Part shown: in pieces, positions 1 to 6,074 of the stretch | How positions within the stretch are numbered: the stretch's first letter is position 1 | Layout: every line of letters starts with the position of its first letter | NCBI GenBank assembly: GCA_020724685.1 | Contig: DYGP01000007.1 | Location: 1 to 15,001, forward strand | DNA from: Candidatus Paceibacter sp. | GTDB taxonomy: Bacteria; Patescibacteriota; Minisyncoccia; UBA6257; GWB1-50-10 | Length of the DNA: 15,001 bases | Reading direction: 5' to 3' | Notes under the pieces: generated by a model | What the model was told of the DNA's origin: nothing | Databases searched by the model: none | The model's input: the letters and a program-made list of their open reading frames with translations, nothing else | Position numbers and translations under genes: made by a program

Positions 1-25
1 CAGTCCCTTTGTTTTTAATTTTTGT

Positions 26-31
26 TATAAT
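26..31 (+). promoter_or_regulatory. Possible -10 box upstream of the template-repeat region
   Basis: A perfect TATAAT lies here, but the matching -35 region (about positions 3-8) is poor. A transcript from here would run through the region up to about 440 and could supply the template-repeat RNA. Positions 1-253 hold no gene I can support: open frames exist on both strands but none resembles a known protein. Confidence 0.35.
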
Positions 32-253
32 ACATTCTGGATAGTAGATTGGTATGTGCGTGGCTATGGCTCCGCGCGGTCGAATTCCGGATTCGCGCTC
101 TGCGGAACGGGAAAGGATACGTTTTTTTCTGGCGTCGTTTCGCGGTTTCCACAAACACATCGAAAGATACTTGGTGCCCGGCGTTAGGGAATAATAACGA
201 TTCCGAATACGATACAGCGACAAGGATTATATGTTAAATCCGAACCGCAGTGA

Positions 254-412
254 TACGGGAGACGCCCCGCACTTTTCTGGCACGATTCCGATGACAATCG
301 CAATGTGTCCGTTCTGAACTTTGATGATGACAAGCACAGACTGAATCTGAACTGGTTCGGCAACGATTGGAATGACCGCTACCGTTTTCTTGGTGTTCGA
401 AAGTCTCTTTCC
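254..412 (+). repeat. Candidate DGR template repeat (TR)
   Basis: One frame reads without a stop from 254 and looks like the C-terminal variable region of CPR DGR target proteins, ending in NDWNDRYRFLGVRK. It has seven AAT or AAC codons in roughly 40, as expected for an unmutated template whose adenines are the mutable positions. The same frame is closed by TGA at 251-253 and no gene leads into it, so it is not the end of an intact variable protein. It sits next to an Avd gene and a DGR-type reverse transcriptase. The limits are estimates. No second copy (variable repeat) is visible in the window, so this rests on codon pattern and context; a decayed variable-protein end is the alternative. 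Confidence 0.55.
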
Positions 413-774
413 TTGTTTCCTCCGTTTTCCGCGGAGGATTCTTTTTGCGAGAGCTGTTTTATCCATCCCCCCATCATCCGCCCGATCTCGTCCAAAATTT
501 CGGAAAGCGCGATATATTTTTTTGTGTCGATCTGCTTCGTTTCCCAAGCGAGTTTGAGAAAAAATTTGAGCGTGTCGAGTTTTGTGGCGCTTTTGACGAT
601 CGACCGGATACGCTCGTCCGATCTTGCATATACGGCGGAATACAGGTATTCGATCGATTCAATAAACAAGGCGTCGATCTTTTCTCCGAGCGTGTAACGG
701 GACGATTTCGGAATGTGGGGGACAAGTTCACGCCATAGCGTGTACGCCTGGGAGAATTTTCGTATCACCGGCAA
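379..774 (-). CDS. avd: Avd-like DGR accessory protein (four-helix bundle)
   Basis: This protein is recognised as the four-helix-bundle family that includes DGR accessory protein Avd and the 23S rRNA intervening-sequence protein. Hallmarks are RYTLGEKID near residues 26-34, KLDTLKFFLKLAWE near 65-78 and the closing EIGRMMGGWIKQL near 96-108. Avd forms a basic barrel that binds the DGR reverse transcriptase and template RNA. As read here it is 131 residues and starts at TTG (774), with GTG at 768 as an alternative. The family normally has residues before LPVIRKF; those are reached from an ATG at 820 only if the run of nine G at 786-794 is shortened by one. The last 20 or so codons lie antisense to the template repeat and its hairpin. 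The gene points away from the reverse transcriptase, which is unusual compared with the co-oriented classical DGRs. Confidence 0.85.
   Translation of the reverse strand: MPVIRKFSQAYTLWRELVPHIPKSSRYTLGEKIDALFIESIEYLYSAVYARSDERIRSIVKSATKLDTLKFFLKLAWETKQIDTKKYIALSEILDEIGRMMGGWIKQLSQKESSAENGGNKERDFRTPRKR
418..446 (+). terminator. Hairpin after the template repeat
   Basis: CCTCCG (419-424) pairs with CGGAGG (432-437), followed by ATTCTTTTT. It could end the template RNA or be the stem-loop often found beside DGR repeats. It lies inside the 3' part of the opposite-strand avd gene. Confidence 0.35.
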
Positions 775-785
775 CTCGTTCCGTC

Positions 786-794
786 GGGGGGGGG
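786..794. repeat. G9 homopolymer between avd and the reverse transcriptase
   Basis: Nine consecutive G on the plus strand (C9 in the avd direction). The run decides whether the upstream ATG at 820 is in frame with avd: it is in frame with eight, out of frame with nine. It may be a slippage-prone contingency tract or a base-calling error. Confidence 0.8.
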
Positions 795-820
795 ACCCTA
801 TTAGAAGAAAATGTATTCAT

Positions 821-1819
821 ATGTTTGAGTCTATCATATTGATCGAAAACCTCCTTGTTTCGTGGCGGGAATTTTTGCGCGGAAAAAGAGACAAATACGA
901 CGTGCAGATATTTTCATTATCCCTTATGAGCAACATATTCGCATTGCACAGGGACTTGAAAGAAAGACGATATATCCACGGTTCGTATCGCGCGTTCAGG
1001 GTGTCCGACCCGAAACCGCGGGACATACATAAGGCGCCCGTGAGGGATCGGTTGTTGCATCACGCGATATACAGGATATTATATCCGTTTTTCGATAAAA
1101 GATTCGTTTCCGATTCATTCTCCTGCAGAAAAGACAAGGGAACGCATAGGGCGCTTGAAAGATTCGCGTGTTTCATACGCAAAGAGGGAAGAAACAACAC
1201 AAGGCAATGTTGGGTTTTGAAGTGCGACATACGGAAGTTTTTCGCGAATATCGATCATACAATCCTCGTTTCCATCCTTGAAAAATATATAAAAGACGAA
1301 AATGTATTATGGCTTTGCGGACAGGTAATCGGAAGTTTTTACCCTGAAGGGAAAGAGAATCGCGGTCTCCCGCTCGGAAACCTCACGAGCCAGCTTTTCG
1401 CGAACATATATATGAATGAATTCGACTGGTATGTAAAACGTGTATTAAAAATCAAGTGCTATGTCCGCTATGCGGATGACTTCGTGATTTGTTCTTCCGA
1501 TAAAAATGTATTGGAAAAACTAATTCCCATAATAGATGTTTTTCTCGAAGAGAGATTACATTTGTCTATTCATAAGGATAAGATATCCATAAAAACGATA
1601 AGTTCCGGCGTCGATTTCCTTGGATGGGTGCATTTTCCAGATCACAGAGTGCTCCGTACCGCAACGCGGCGGAAAATGGAACGAAAATTGCACAGATCGG
1701 AAAATCAAAGGGTTTACGATTCCTATTTCGGGCTTTTGCGATGGGGAAACACGAAAAAGATTGTGGCAAAAATAAAGTATTTTAATCCGAAGTTTCTAGA
1801 GGAGGAGTTGAGCCCATGA
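821..1819 (+). CDS. DGR-type reverse transcriptase
   Basis: RNA-directed DNA polymerase of the diversity-generating retroelement clade; it would copy the template RNA with adenine-directed errors to give diversified cDNA. It has 332 residues, normal for DGR enzymes, which lack the maturase and endonuclease parts of group II intron proteins. Visible blocks are KPRDIHKAPVRDRLLHH (65-81), LKCDIRKFFANID with catalytic Asp136 (133-145), the DGR signature GLPLGNLTSQ in place of QGxxxSP (182-191), CYVRYADDFVI with the catalytic YADD (213-223), and the GVDFLGW block (263-269). The ATG at 821 is chosen because the protein then begins with the MFESIILIENLL start usual for CPR homologues; the frame is open back to 713 but overlaps avd. 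No clear Shine-Dalgarno is present. It ends in TGA. Neighbours are the divergent avd and the candidate template repeat. Confidence 0.92.
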   Translation: MFESIILIENLLVSWREFLRGKRDKYDVQIFSLSLMSNIFALHRDLKERRYIHGSYRAFRVSDPKPRDIHKAPVRDRLLHHAIYRILYPFFDKRFVSDSFSCRKDKGTHRALERFACFIRKEGRNNTRQCWVLKCDIRKFFANIDHTILVSILEKYIKDENVLWLCGQVIGSFYPEGKENRGLPLGNLTSQLFANIYMNEFDWYVKRVLKIKCYVRYADDFVICSSDKNVLEKLIPIIDVFLEERLHLSIHKDKISIKTISSGVDFLGWVHFPDHRVLRTATRRKMERKLHRSENQRVYDSYFGLLRWGNTKKIVAKIKYFNPKFLEEELSP

Positions 1820-1846
1820 GATGGCGGGTTTGCCTATCTTACAGGC

Positions 1847-1874
1847 TTGACATTTCAAATAGGTATGCTATAAT
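1847..1874 (+). promoter_or_regulatory. Strong sigma70-type promoter
   Basis: TTGACA (1847-1852), a 16-nt spacer and TATAAT (1869-1874): both consensus hexamers are perfect. Transcription would begin near 1881. The first terminator downstream is only about 110 nt away. Confidence 0.8.
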
Positions 1875-1880
1875 GCTTCT

Positions 1881-1993
1881 GTTGAATGAGATGTAGATTT
1901 CTTGTCTTCATCCCGACGACTTCGTGTCGGAACGGAGAAATGCAAGGAATCCCTCTAATTACCTCGCTAATCCATTGGATTGGCGAGGTTTTT
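1881..1993 (+). ncRNA. Putative small RNA of unknown family
   Basis: The stretch between a consensus promoter and a Rho-independent terminator would give a transcript of about 110 nt. It contains a hairpin at 1913-1930 (CCGAC pairing with GTCGG, with a bulge) and then an unpaired purine-rich part before the terminator. I do not recognise it as SRP RNA, 6S RNA, tmRNA, RNase P RNA or any riboswitch I can recall. A 41-codon open frame (1886-2011) overlaps it but runs past the terminator and resembles nothing known. It could also be an attenuated leader for the genes downstream. Confidence 0.5.
1962..1993 (+). terminator. Rho-independent terminator of the putative small RNA
   Basis: CCTCGCTAATC pairs with GATTGGCGAGG (one G-U pair) around a small loop, directly followed by five T (1989-1993). 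Confidence 0.8.
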
Positions 1994-1994
1994 G

Positions 1995-2023
1995 TTTACG
2001 CACATTTTTAAACCTGCTATGCT
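1995..2023 (+). promoter_or_regulatory. Probable promoter for the GIY-YIG/secA leader
   Basis: TTTACG (1995-2000), 17-nt spacer, TATGCT (2018-2023). It lies directly after the terminator and would start a leader near 2030 that contains the hairpins described below. Confidence 0.5.
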
Positions 2024-2039
2024 GAAAACGTGCGGTTCG

Positions 2040-2130
2040 GACCTCTTGAGCGGCTATGGACGAGCACTCATTCAACATTTATAAAAAATTGGAGGTCACC
2101 GCCATAGCCGCTCAGGGTGCCTGAGCGGCT
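2040..2130 (+). promoter_or_regulatory. Leader with competing hairpins
   Basis: Arm 2047-2059 is a perfect 13-nt reverse complement of 2102-2114. Part of that second arm (2106-2115) is also a perfect 10-nt match to 2121-2130, giving a tight hairpin with a 5-nt loop. The two structures exclude each other. In addition GACCTC (2040-2045) can pair with GAGGTC (2092-2097); together with the long helix this has pseudoknot order. The layout resembles an attenuator or a structured RNA element, but I recognise no known family. Confidence 0.5.
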
Positions 2131-2145
2131 AAAATTAGATACATC

Positions 2146-2189
2146 ATCAAATTTCTACTATGAGGTATGCCGGGTAGTGAAAATTTGAT
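2146..2189. repeat. Local hairpin, left part of the GIY-YIG cassette
   Basis: Positions 2146-2160 and 2175-2189 are inverted copies, 13 of 15 matching. Positions 2146-2160 are also a perfect direct repeat of 2473-2487 on the other side of the GIY-YIG ORF. Confidence 0.7.
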
Positions 2190-2495
2190 TTCTTGATTAT
2201 GTTTACATATGTATACATACTCCAGAGCGAGGAAGGTGGAGAGTTGTATGTAGGGATTACAAGTGATTTACGAAAAAGGATTAAAGAACACAATCAAGGA
2301 AGAAATTTTTCCACAAAATCACGCATACCATGGCAATTGATTCACTATGAGGCATATAAAAATAGAAATGATACAAAAAGAAGGGAAAAATATCTTAAAA
2401 CAAATCAAGGGGCTAGATTACTAAAAAGAATGTTGAAAGAATATTTCTATTCACAAAAAAGAGAAAAATAATATCAAATTTCTACTACCCGGTAT
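2167..2495. mobile_element. GIY-YIG cassette enclosed by 23-nt inverted repeats
   Basis: The left arm (2167-2189) and right arm (2473-2495) are inverted copies, 20 of 23 identical and 22 of 23 pairable when G-U is allowed. They enclose a single GIY-YIG ORF. A perfect 15-nt direct repeat (2146-2160 and 2473-2487) also brackets it. If the repeat marks an insertion, the uninterrupted sequence would join the leader to secA 7 nt before the secA start codon. I infer a mobile or mobilised cassette; no transposase is present. Confidence 0.5.
2199..2471 (+). CDS. Small GIY-YIG endonuclease-domain protein
   Basis: A 90-residue single-domain GIY-YIG protein of the UvrC-N-terminus or UPF0213 type, a nuclease fold that cuts DNA using a Tyr, an Arg and a metal-binding Glu. 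Visible features are the first strand VYI (residues 5-7), YVG (17-19), basic helix residues Arg25 and Arg27, HN (31-32) and Glu63 in the KRREKYLK helix. ATG at 2199 is preferred to the TTG at 2193 because the product then starts MFTYVYILQ as in homologues. No Shine-Dalgarno is visible. It is more AT-rich than secA and sits inside inverted repeats directly before it, which suggests acquisition. The substrate cannot be told from sequence; such small proteins lack the DNA-binding region of classical homing enzymes. Confidence 0.85.
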   Translation: MFTYVYILQSEEGGELYVGITSDLRKRIKEHNQGRNFSTKSRIPWQLIHYEAYKNRNDTKRREKYLKTNQGARLLKRMLKEYFYSQKREK

Positions 2496-5034
2496 GTTTA
2501 ACGTATTCGGAAAAATCATAGAACGGAAAGTTTTATCGCGCCTTGAGGGGGTTGCGGCGCTTGTCGGCACCTACGAATCCGATCTCGAAGGGCTTTCTCA
2601 GGACGAACTGAAGGAGCGTTCTTTTTCGCTCCGGAACAGGATGAAGGAGGGCGAATCCGACGAACAGGCTCTCCCCGAGGCGTTTGCGATTGTCCGTGAA
2701 GCGGCGAAACGGACGCTTGGAAAAAGACATTTCGACGTGCAGATCATGGGAGGGGTCGTGCTTCACGAGGGAAAGATCGCCGAAATGAAAACCGGAGAGG
2801 GAAAGACGCTTGTCGCGACGCTTCCGACATACCTGAATGCGCTCTTGGGGAAGGGAGTGCACGTCGTAACGGTCAATGATTATCTCGCCCGCCGCGATAC
2901 GGTCTGGATGGGACAGGTGTATCACGCGCTCGGACTCACCGTGGCATGCATTGTGCACGACGGGGCGTATATGTACGATCCTTCATTCGAATTCGAGGAG
3001 ACTGTTGACGCGGAACGCGATGCGACGGGAGGATTCCGCGTCGTTGAGAAGTTCTTGCGCCCCGTTTCGCGCAAAGAGGCGTACGGAGCGGACATCACGT
3101 ACGGCACGAATCATGAATTCGGATTTGATTATCTCCGCGACAACCTCGTGTACGATCTTTCCCAAAGAGTCCAGCGGGGACACGCGTACGCAATCATCGA
3201 CGAGGTTGATTCGATTCTCATTGACGAAGCCCGGACGCCGCTTATTATCGCCGCCCCGGACGCTGCATCAAGCGAATATTACCGGATGTTCGCCCAAATC
3301 GTCGCGCGCCTTCAGGAGACGGACGATTATGTCATCGACGAAAAATTGAAAAGCGCGAACCTCGCGGAGCAGGGGATCGAAAAAGTGGAGCGCGCGCTCG
3401 GTATCGGAAACATATTCGATCCGGAACACTCCAGACTTGTCCACTTTCTGAACGAAAGCCTGAAAGCAAAAGCTCTTTTCAGGAAGGATAAGGAATACGT
3501 GGTAAAAGACGGGGAGGTGGTTATTGTCGATGAATTTACGGGAAGAATGCTCCACGGGAGGAGATATTCCGGCGGACTTCATCAGGCGATTGAGGCGAAA
3601 GAGGGAGTGCTCGTGAAAGAAGAGAACAGAACCTATGCCCAGATCACCATCCAAAATTATTTCAGGCTTTACGAGAAAATCGCCGGCATGACGGGAACCG
3701 CGCAGACGTCGGCGGAAGAATTCGGAAAGGTATATAACCTCGAGGTTATCACGATCCCGACAAACAAGCCGCTTGCCAGGGAAGAGCTGCCCGATGTCAT
3801 ATACAAGACAAAAACCGCGAAGTATGAGGCGATCGTGAGGGATGTGAAAGAGCGGCACGGAAAGGGGCAGCCGGTGCTCATCGGGACCACGTCCATTGCG
3901 AACAACGAGACGATATCCGCATATCTTTCCCGCGCGGGAGTGCCGCACGAGGTTTTGAACGCGAAAAACAACGAGCGTGAAGGTTCCATCATCGCCCAGG
4001 CGGGAAGACGCGGCGCGGTGACGGTTGCAACGAACATGGCGGGACGCGGCGTCGACATTATTCTCGGGGGCAACCCCCCTGATTCCGAAGAAATGGAAAA
4101 AGTGAAAGAGCTCGGCGGACTCCATGTGATCGGCACGGAACGGCACGAGGCGCGGCGCATCGATAACCAGCTCCGCGGGCGCGCCGGACGCCAGGGCGAC
4201 CCGGGATCCTCCCAGTTCTTCCTTTCGCTTGAAGATGATCTCGTGAGGATATTCGGCGGAGACCGGGTGAAGCGTCTCATGGAAATGCTGAACGTGCCGG
4301 AGGACATGCCGATTGAGGCGGCGATGGTCTCGAAGGCGGTGAATCAGGCACAACAGAAGGTTGAAGGGGCGAATTTCGACGCACGCAAACATCTTCTTGA
4401 TTTCGACGACGTACTCAACAAACAGCGTTCCGCGATATACGTAAAACGGGAAAAAATGCTTCGCGCGGGAACGGAAGGCGAAATTCTCCCCCTCGTGCGC
4501 GAGACGTTTTCGAGGCACGTGGAATCGGTTCGTGCGGCTTCACTCTTCCGCCGGGAAGAAGAAGAGATTGAGGAATTCGAAAAGCGCGAAAAGGAAATTC
4601 TCGCGATGGAGGAAAAATCGGGAACGGTTCCCGAGTCGATTGATGCCGATCGGTCGGCGCTCATCAGCCAGCATTTCGTGCGCATTCTCGATACGCTTTG
4701 GGTGGAGCATCTTGAGAATCTCGAAGCGCTCCGCGATTCGGTGAATATCCGCGCCTACGGCCAGCACGAGCCGCTTGTCGAATACCGGCGGGAGGCGCAT
4801 GCGCTCTACAAGGCGCTGAACGCAAATTTCGATGCGCTTGTCTGGAACACGACGTTTCCGCTCTTCACCGTTGATCTCTCACGTGCGGGACAACCGCAAA
4901 AGAAAGAGGTAAAACAGCACGCTCCGTCGGGAGAGAAGAAGGAACTGGGGCGTAATGATCCCTGCTGGTGCGGGGCAAAAAACAAGGACGGACGCCCGAT
5001 AAAATACAAGCATTGTCATGGAAGGAATGCCTAA
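2494..5034 (+). CDS. secA: Preprotein translocase ATPase SecA
   Basis: SecA drives unfolded preproteins through SecYEG at the cytoplasmic membrane by ATP hydrolysis. At 846 residues it is near normal length. Walker A is MKTGEGKT (98-105), the preprotein cross-linking region follows ITYGTNHEFGFDYLRDN (201-217), and Walker B is IIDEVD (234-239). Nucleotide-binding domain 2 carries TNMAGRGVDI and the QLRGRAGRQGDPGSS finger. The C-terminus ends in a SEC-C zinc motif with Cys824, Cys826, Cys841 and His842, which binds SecB or ribosomes in well-studied bacteria. An insertion at about residues 158-195 (YDPSFEFEETV and beyond) is typical of CPR SecA. The start has no Shine-Dalgarno, and its first bases belong to the right arm of the GIY-YIG cassette, so translation may depend on leader structure. 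No terminator is visible after the gene. Confidence 0.98.
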   Translation: MFNVFGKIIERKVLSRLEGVAALVGTYESDLEGLSQDELKERSFSLRNRMKEGESDEQALPEAFAIVREAAKRTLGKRHFDVQIMGGVVLHEGKIAEMKTGEGKTLVATLPTYLNALLGKGVHVVTVNDYLARRDTVWMGQVYHALGLTVACIVHDGAYMYDPSFEFEETVDAERDATGGFRVVEKFLRPVSRKEAYGADITYGTNHEFGFDYLRDNLVYDLSQRVQRGHAYAIIDEVDSILIDEARTPLIIAAPDAASSEYYRMFAQIVARLQETDDYVIDEKLKSANLAEQGIEKVERALGIGNIFDPEHSRLVHFLNESLKAKALFRKDKEYVVKDGEVVIVDEFTGRMLHGRRYSGGLHQAIEAKEGVLVKEENRTYAQITIQNYFRLYEKIAGMTGTAQTSAEEFGKVYNLEVITIPTNKPLAREELPDVIYKTKTAKYEAIVRDVKERHGKGQPVLIGTTSIANNETISAYLSRAGVPHEVLNAKNNEREGSIIAQAGRRGAVTVATNMAGRGVDIILGGNPPDSEEMEKVKELGGLHVIGTERHEARRIDNQLRGRAGRQGDPGSSQFFLSLEDDLVRIFGGDRVKRLMEMLNVPEDMPIEAAMVSKAVNQAQQKVEGANFDARKHLLDFDDVLNKQRSAIYVKREKMLRAGTEGEILPLVRETFSRHVESVRAASLFRREEEEIEEFEKREKEILAMEEKSGTVPESIDADRSALISQHFVRILDTLWVEHLENLEALRDSVNIRAYGQHEPLVEYRREAHALYKALNANFDALVWNTTFPLFTVDLSRAGQPQKKEVKQHAPSGEKKELGRNDPCWCGAKNKDGRPIKYKHCHGRNA

Positions 5035-5096
5035 AAAAGCGAGCGGAGCGAAGTCCCGCATCGAACTTGTTCTGGTGCGCGGATTCAAAAAGTGCC

Positions 5097-5465
5097 ATGG
5101 AAAATAAATCCGTGAAGACGCTTAAGTTCCGCCGCCGCTTAATGGAAGAGATTCTCGCTGGAAGAAAAAACGTGACATGGAGATTATTTGACGACAAGGA
5201 CTTGAAAGTCGGCGATAATGTAGAACTGTTGTGTTGGGAAAATAAGGAAAAATTTGCCGACGCCGAGATCGTTGAGGTTCATGAAAAGACGTTGGGAAAG
5301 ATTGAAGAAAAGGATTTTGACGGACACGAAAGATTCGAAAGCAGAGAAGAGATGCTGGAAACATATAAAAAATATTATGGAGACAAGGTCCATTGTGAAG
5401 ATTGTAAAGTTTACATTTCTCCCGACGCGGGAATAGGACAGAAGAAGCATCGTGGGTCAAGCTGA
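5097..5465 (+). CDS. ASCH-domain protein, possibly frameshifted at the end
   Basis: The 122-residue product begins MENKSVKTLKFRRRL and shows the small ASCH (PUA-like) fold: an alpha-helix with a basic residue (ILAGRKNVTWRL), then KVGDNVELLCW and a helical region to YKKYYGDKV. ASCH proteins are thought to bind RNA, and some hydrolyse modified nucleosides. The ATG at 5097 is used because the open frame before it is low-complexity and unlike the family. After YKKYYGDKV (about residue 99) the reading frame gives Cys- and Pro-rich text unlike homologues, whereas the +1 frame gives IVKIVKFTF, the usual last strand, with a stop at 5434-5436. A one-base insertion near 5385-5392 would explain this. 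The 62 nt after secA hold nothing I recognise. Confidence 0.75.
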   Translation: MENKSVKTLKFRRRLMEEILAGRKNVTWRLFDDKDLKVGDNVELLCWENKEKFADAEIVEVHEKTLGKIEEKDFDGHERFESREEMLETYKKYYGDKVHCEDCKVYISPDAGIGQKKHRGSS

Positions 5466-5477
5466 TGGAAATGAAAT

Positions 5478-5570
5478 ATGAAAATGATCGTAGCATCTAA
5501 AAATCCGGTGAAAGTGGAGGCGGTCCGGGAGATATTTGTTGAGTATCCGTATTTAATAGATAATGGATAA
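5478..5570 (+). pseudogene. Remnant of a DUF84 inosine/xanthosine triphosphatase
   Basis: The first 30 codons begin MKMIVASKNPVKVEAVREIF, the nucleotide-binding start of the YjjX/DUF84 family, which hydrolyses non-canonical purine triphosphates. Full proteins have about 170 residues. Here homology stops after about 22 residues and a TAA follows at 5568-5570, then the Nudix gene 6 nt later. The rest of the gene is absent, so this is a 5' fragment left by a deletion. Its end now carries the promoter of the Nudix gene. Confidence 0.7.
5536..5564 (+). promoter_or_regulatory. Possible promoter for the first Nudix gene
   Basis: TTGTTG (5536-5541), 17-nt spacer, GATAAT (5559-5564), inside the NTPase remnant. 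The start would be near 5571, giving a leader of about 6 nt. Confidence 0.45.
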
Positions 5571-5576
5571 TCTCCC

Positions 5577-6035
5577 ATGAAAAAAGAAACATTCAAACCA
5601 AAGAAGGGGCAGGTGGATTATACGAACATAAGATACGCGCCGGTTATCAACTGTCTTTTGAGATACAAAGGAAAGATTCTTCTTATGAAGCGGAATAGCG
5701 GACTCCGCTTTTATCCAAATTGTTGGAACGGGGTTTCGGGATTCCTTGATGATAATAAGAGCGTTCGAGAAAGGGTCCTTGAGGAAATCCGGGAAGAGCT
5801 TGGAATATCGGCGCGAATGGTTGGGAAAATGAAGATGGGGCAAATATTCAGCCAGGAATCGAAGCGGTACAAAAAAACCTGGATTGTTCATCCGGTTCTT
5901 GTCGAGATGAGAACGGACAGGATACGGAAGATCGATTGGGAAGCCCGCGGGTTCGAGTGGGTCAGCCCGGAAAATCTGAGAAAAAGAAAGTTGCTTCCGG
6001 GGTTTTCCGGTGTTTTGTCCGCATTCGGATTTTAA
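5577..6035 (+). CDS. Nudix hydrolase with a divergent Nudix box
   Basis: A 152-residue Nudix-fold protein; the family cleaves nucleoside diphosphates linked to another group. The core APVINCLLRYKGKILLMKR (21-39) and SGFLDDNKSVRERVLEEI (54-71), followed by REELGI, match the family. Against the consensus GX5EX7REUXEEXGU, Lys61 replaces the first Glu and Glu69 replaces Arg; the metal-binding EExG part is intact. The substrate is unknown. It may still be active, since related CPR and archaeal proteins also vary at these sites, but it could have changed function. ATG 5577 has no Shine-Dalgarno and lies just after a promoter-like sequence. It follows a DUF84 NTPase remnant, so this spot once held another nucleotide-cleaning gene. 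Confidence 0.85.
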   Translation: MKKETFKPKKGQVDYTNIRYAPVINCLLRYKGKILLMKRNSGLRFYPNCWNGVSGFLDDNKSVRERVLEEIREELGISARMVGKMKMGQIFSQESKRYKKTWIVHPVLVEMRTDRIRKIDWEARGFEWVSPENLRKRKLLPGFSGVLSAFGF

Positions 6036-6039
6036 TGTT

Positions 6040-6068
6040 TTGGCATTGTCGCGCGGGAGATATAAAAT
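6040..6068 (+). promoter_or_regulatory. Promoter of the nucleotidyltransferase gene (leaderless)
   Basis: TTGGCA (6040-6045), 17-nt spacer, TAAAAT (6063-6068). The ATG at 6075 is seven bases after the -10 box, so transcription should begin at or next to the start codon. Confidence 0.65.
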
Positions 6069-6074
6069 AAGGTT

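Noticed and set aside
49..237. 62-codon open frame left of the template repeat
   Set aside because: It resembles no known protein, has no ribosome site, and a second overlapping frame is equally open.
713..820. Longer N-terminus for the reverse transcriptase
   Set aside because: The added residues overlap avd on the other strand and do not match the start of homologues.
1886..2011. 41-codon ORF close behind the strong promoter
   Set aside because: It runs through the terminator, resembles nothing known, and a frame of this length is likely by chance; the small RNA reading is simpler.
821..2060. Group II intron or retron
   Set aside because: The reverse transcriptase lacks maturase and endonuclease domains and has the DGR motif; no domain V and no retron msr-msd structure was found.
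3268..4518. 416-codon open frame antisense to secA
   Set aside because: It is a shadow of the GC-rich secA coding sequence; secA is clearly real along the whole stretch.
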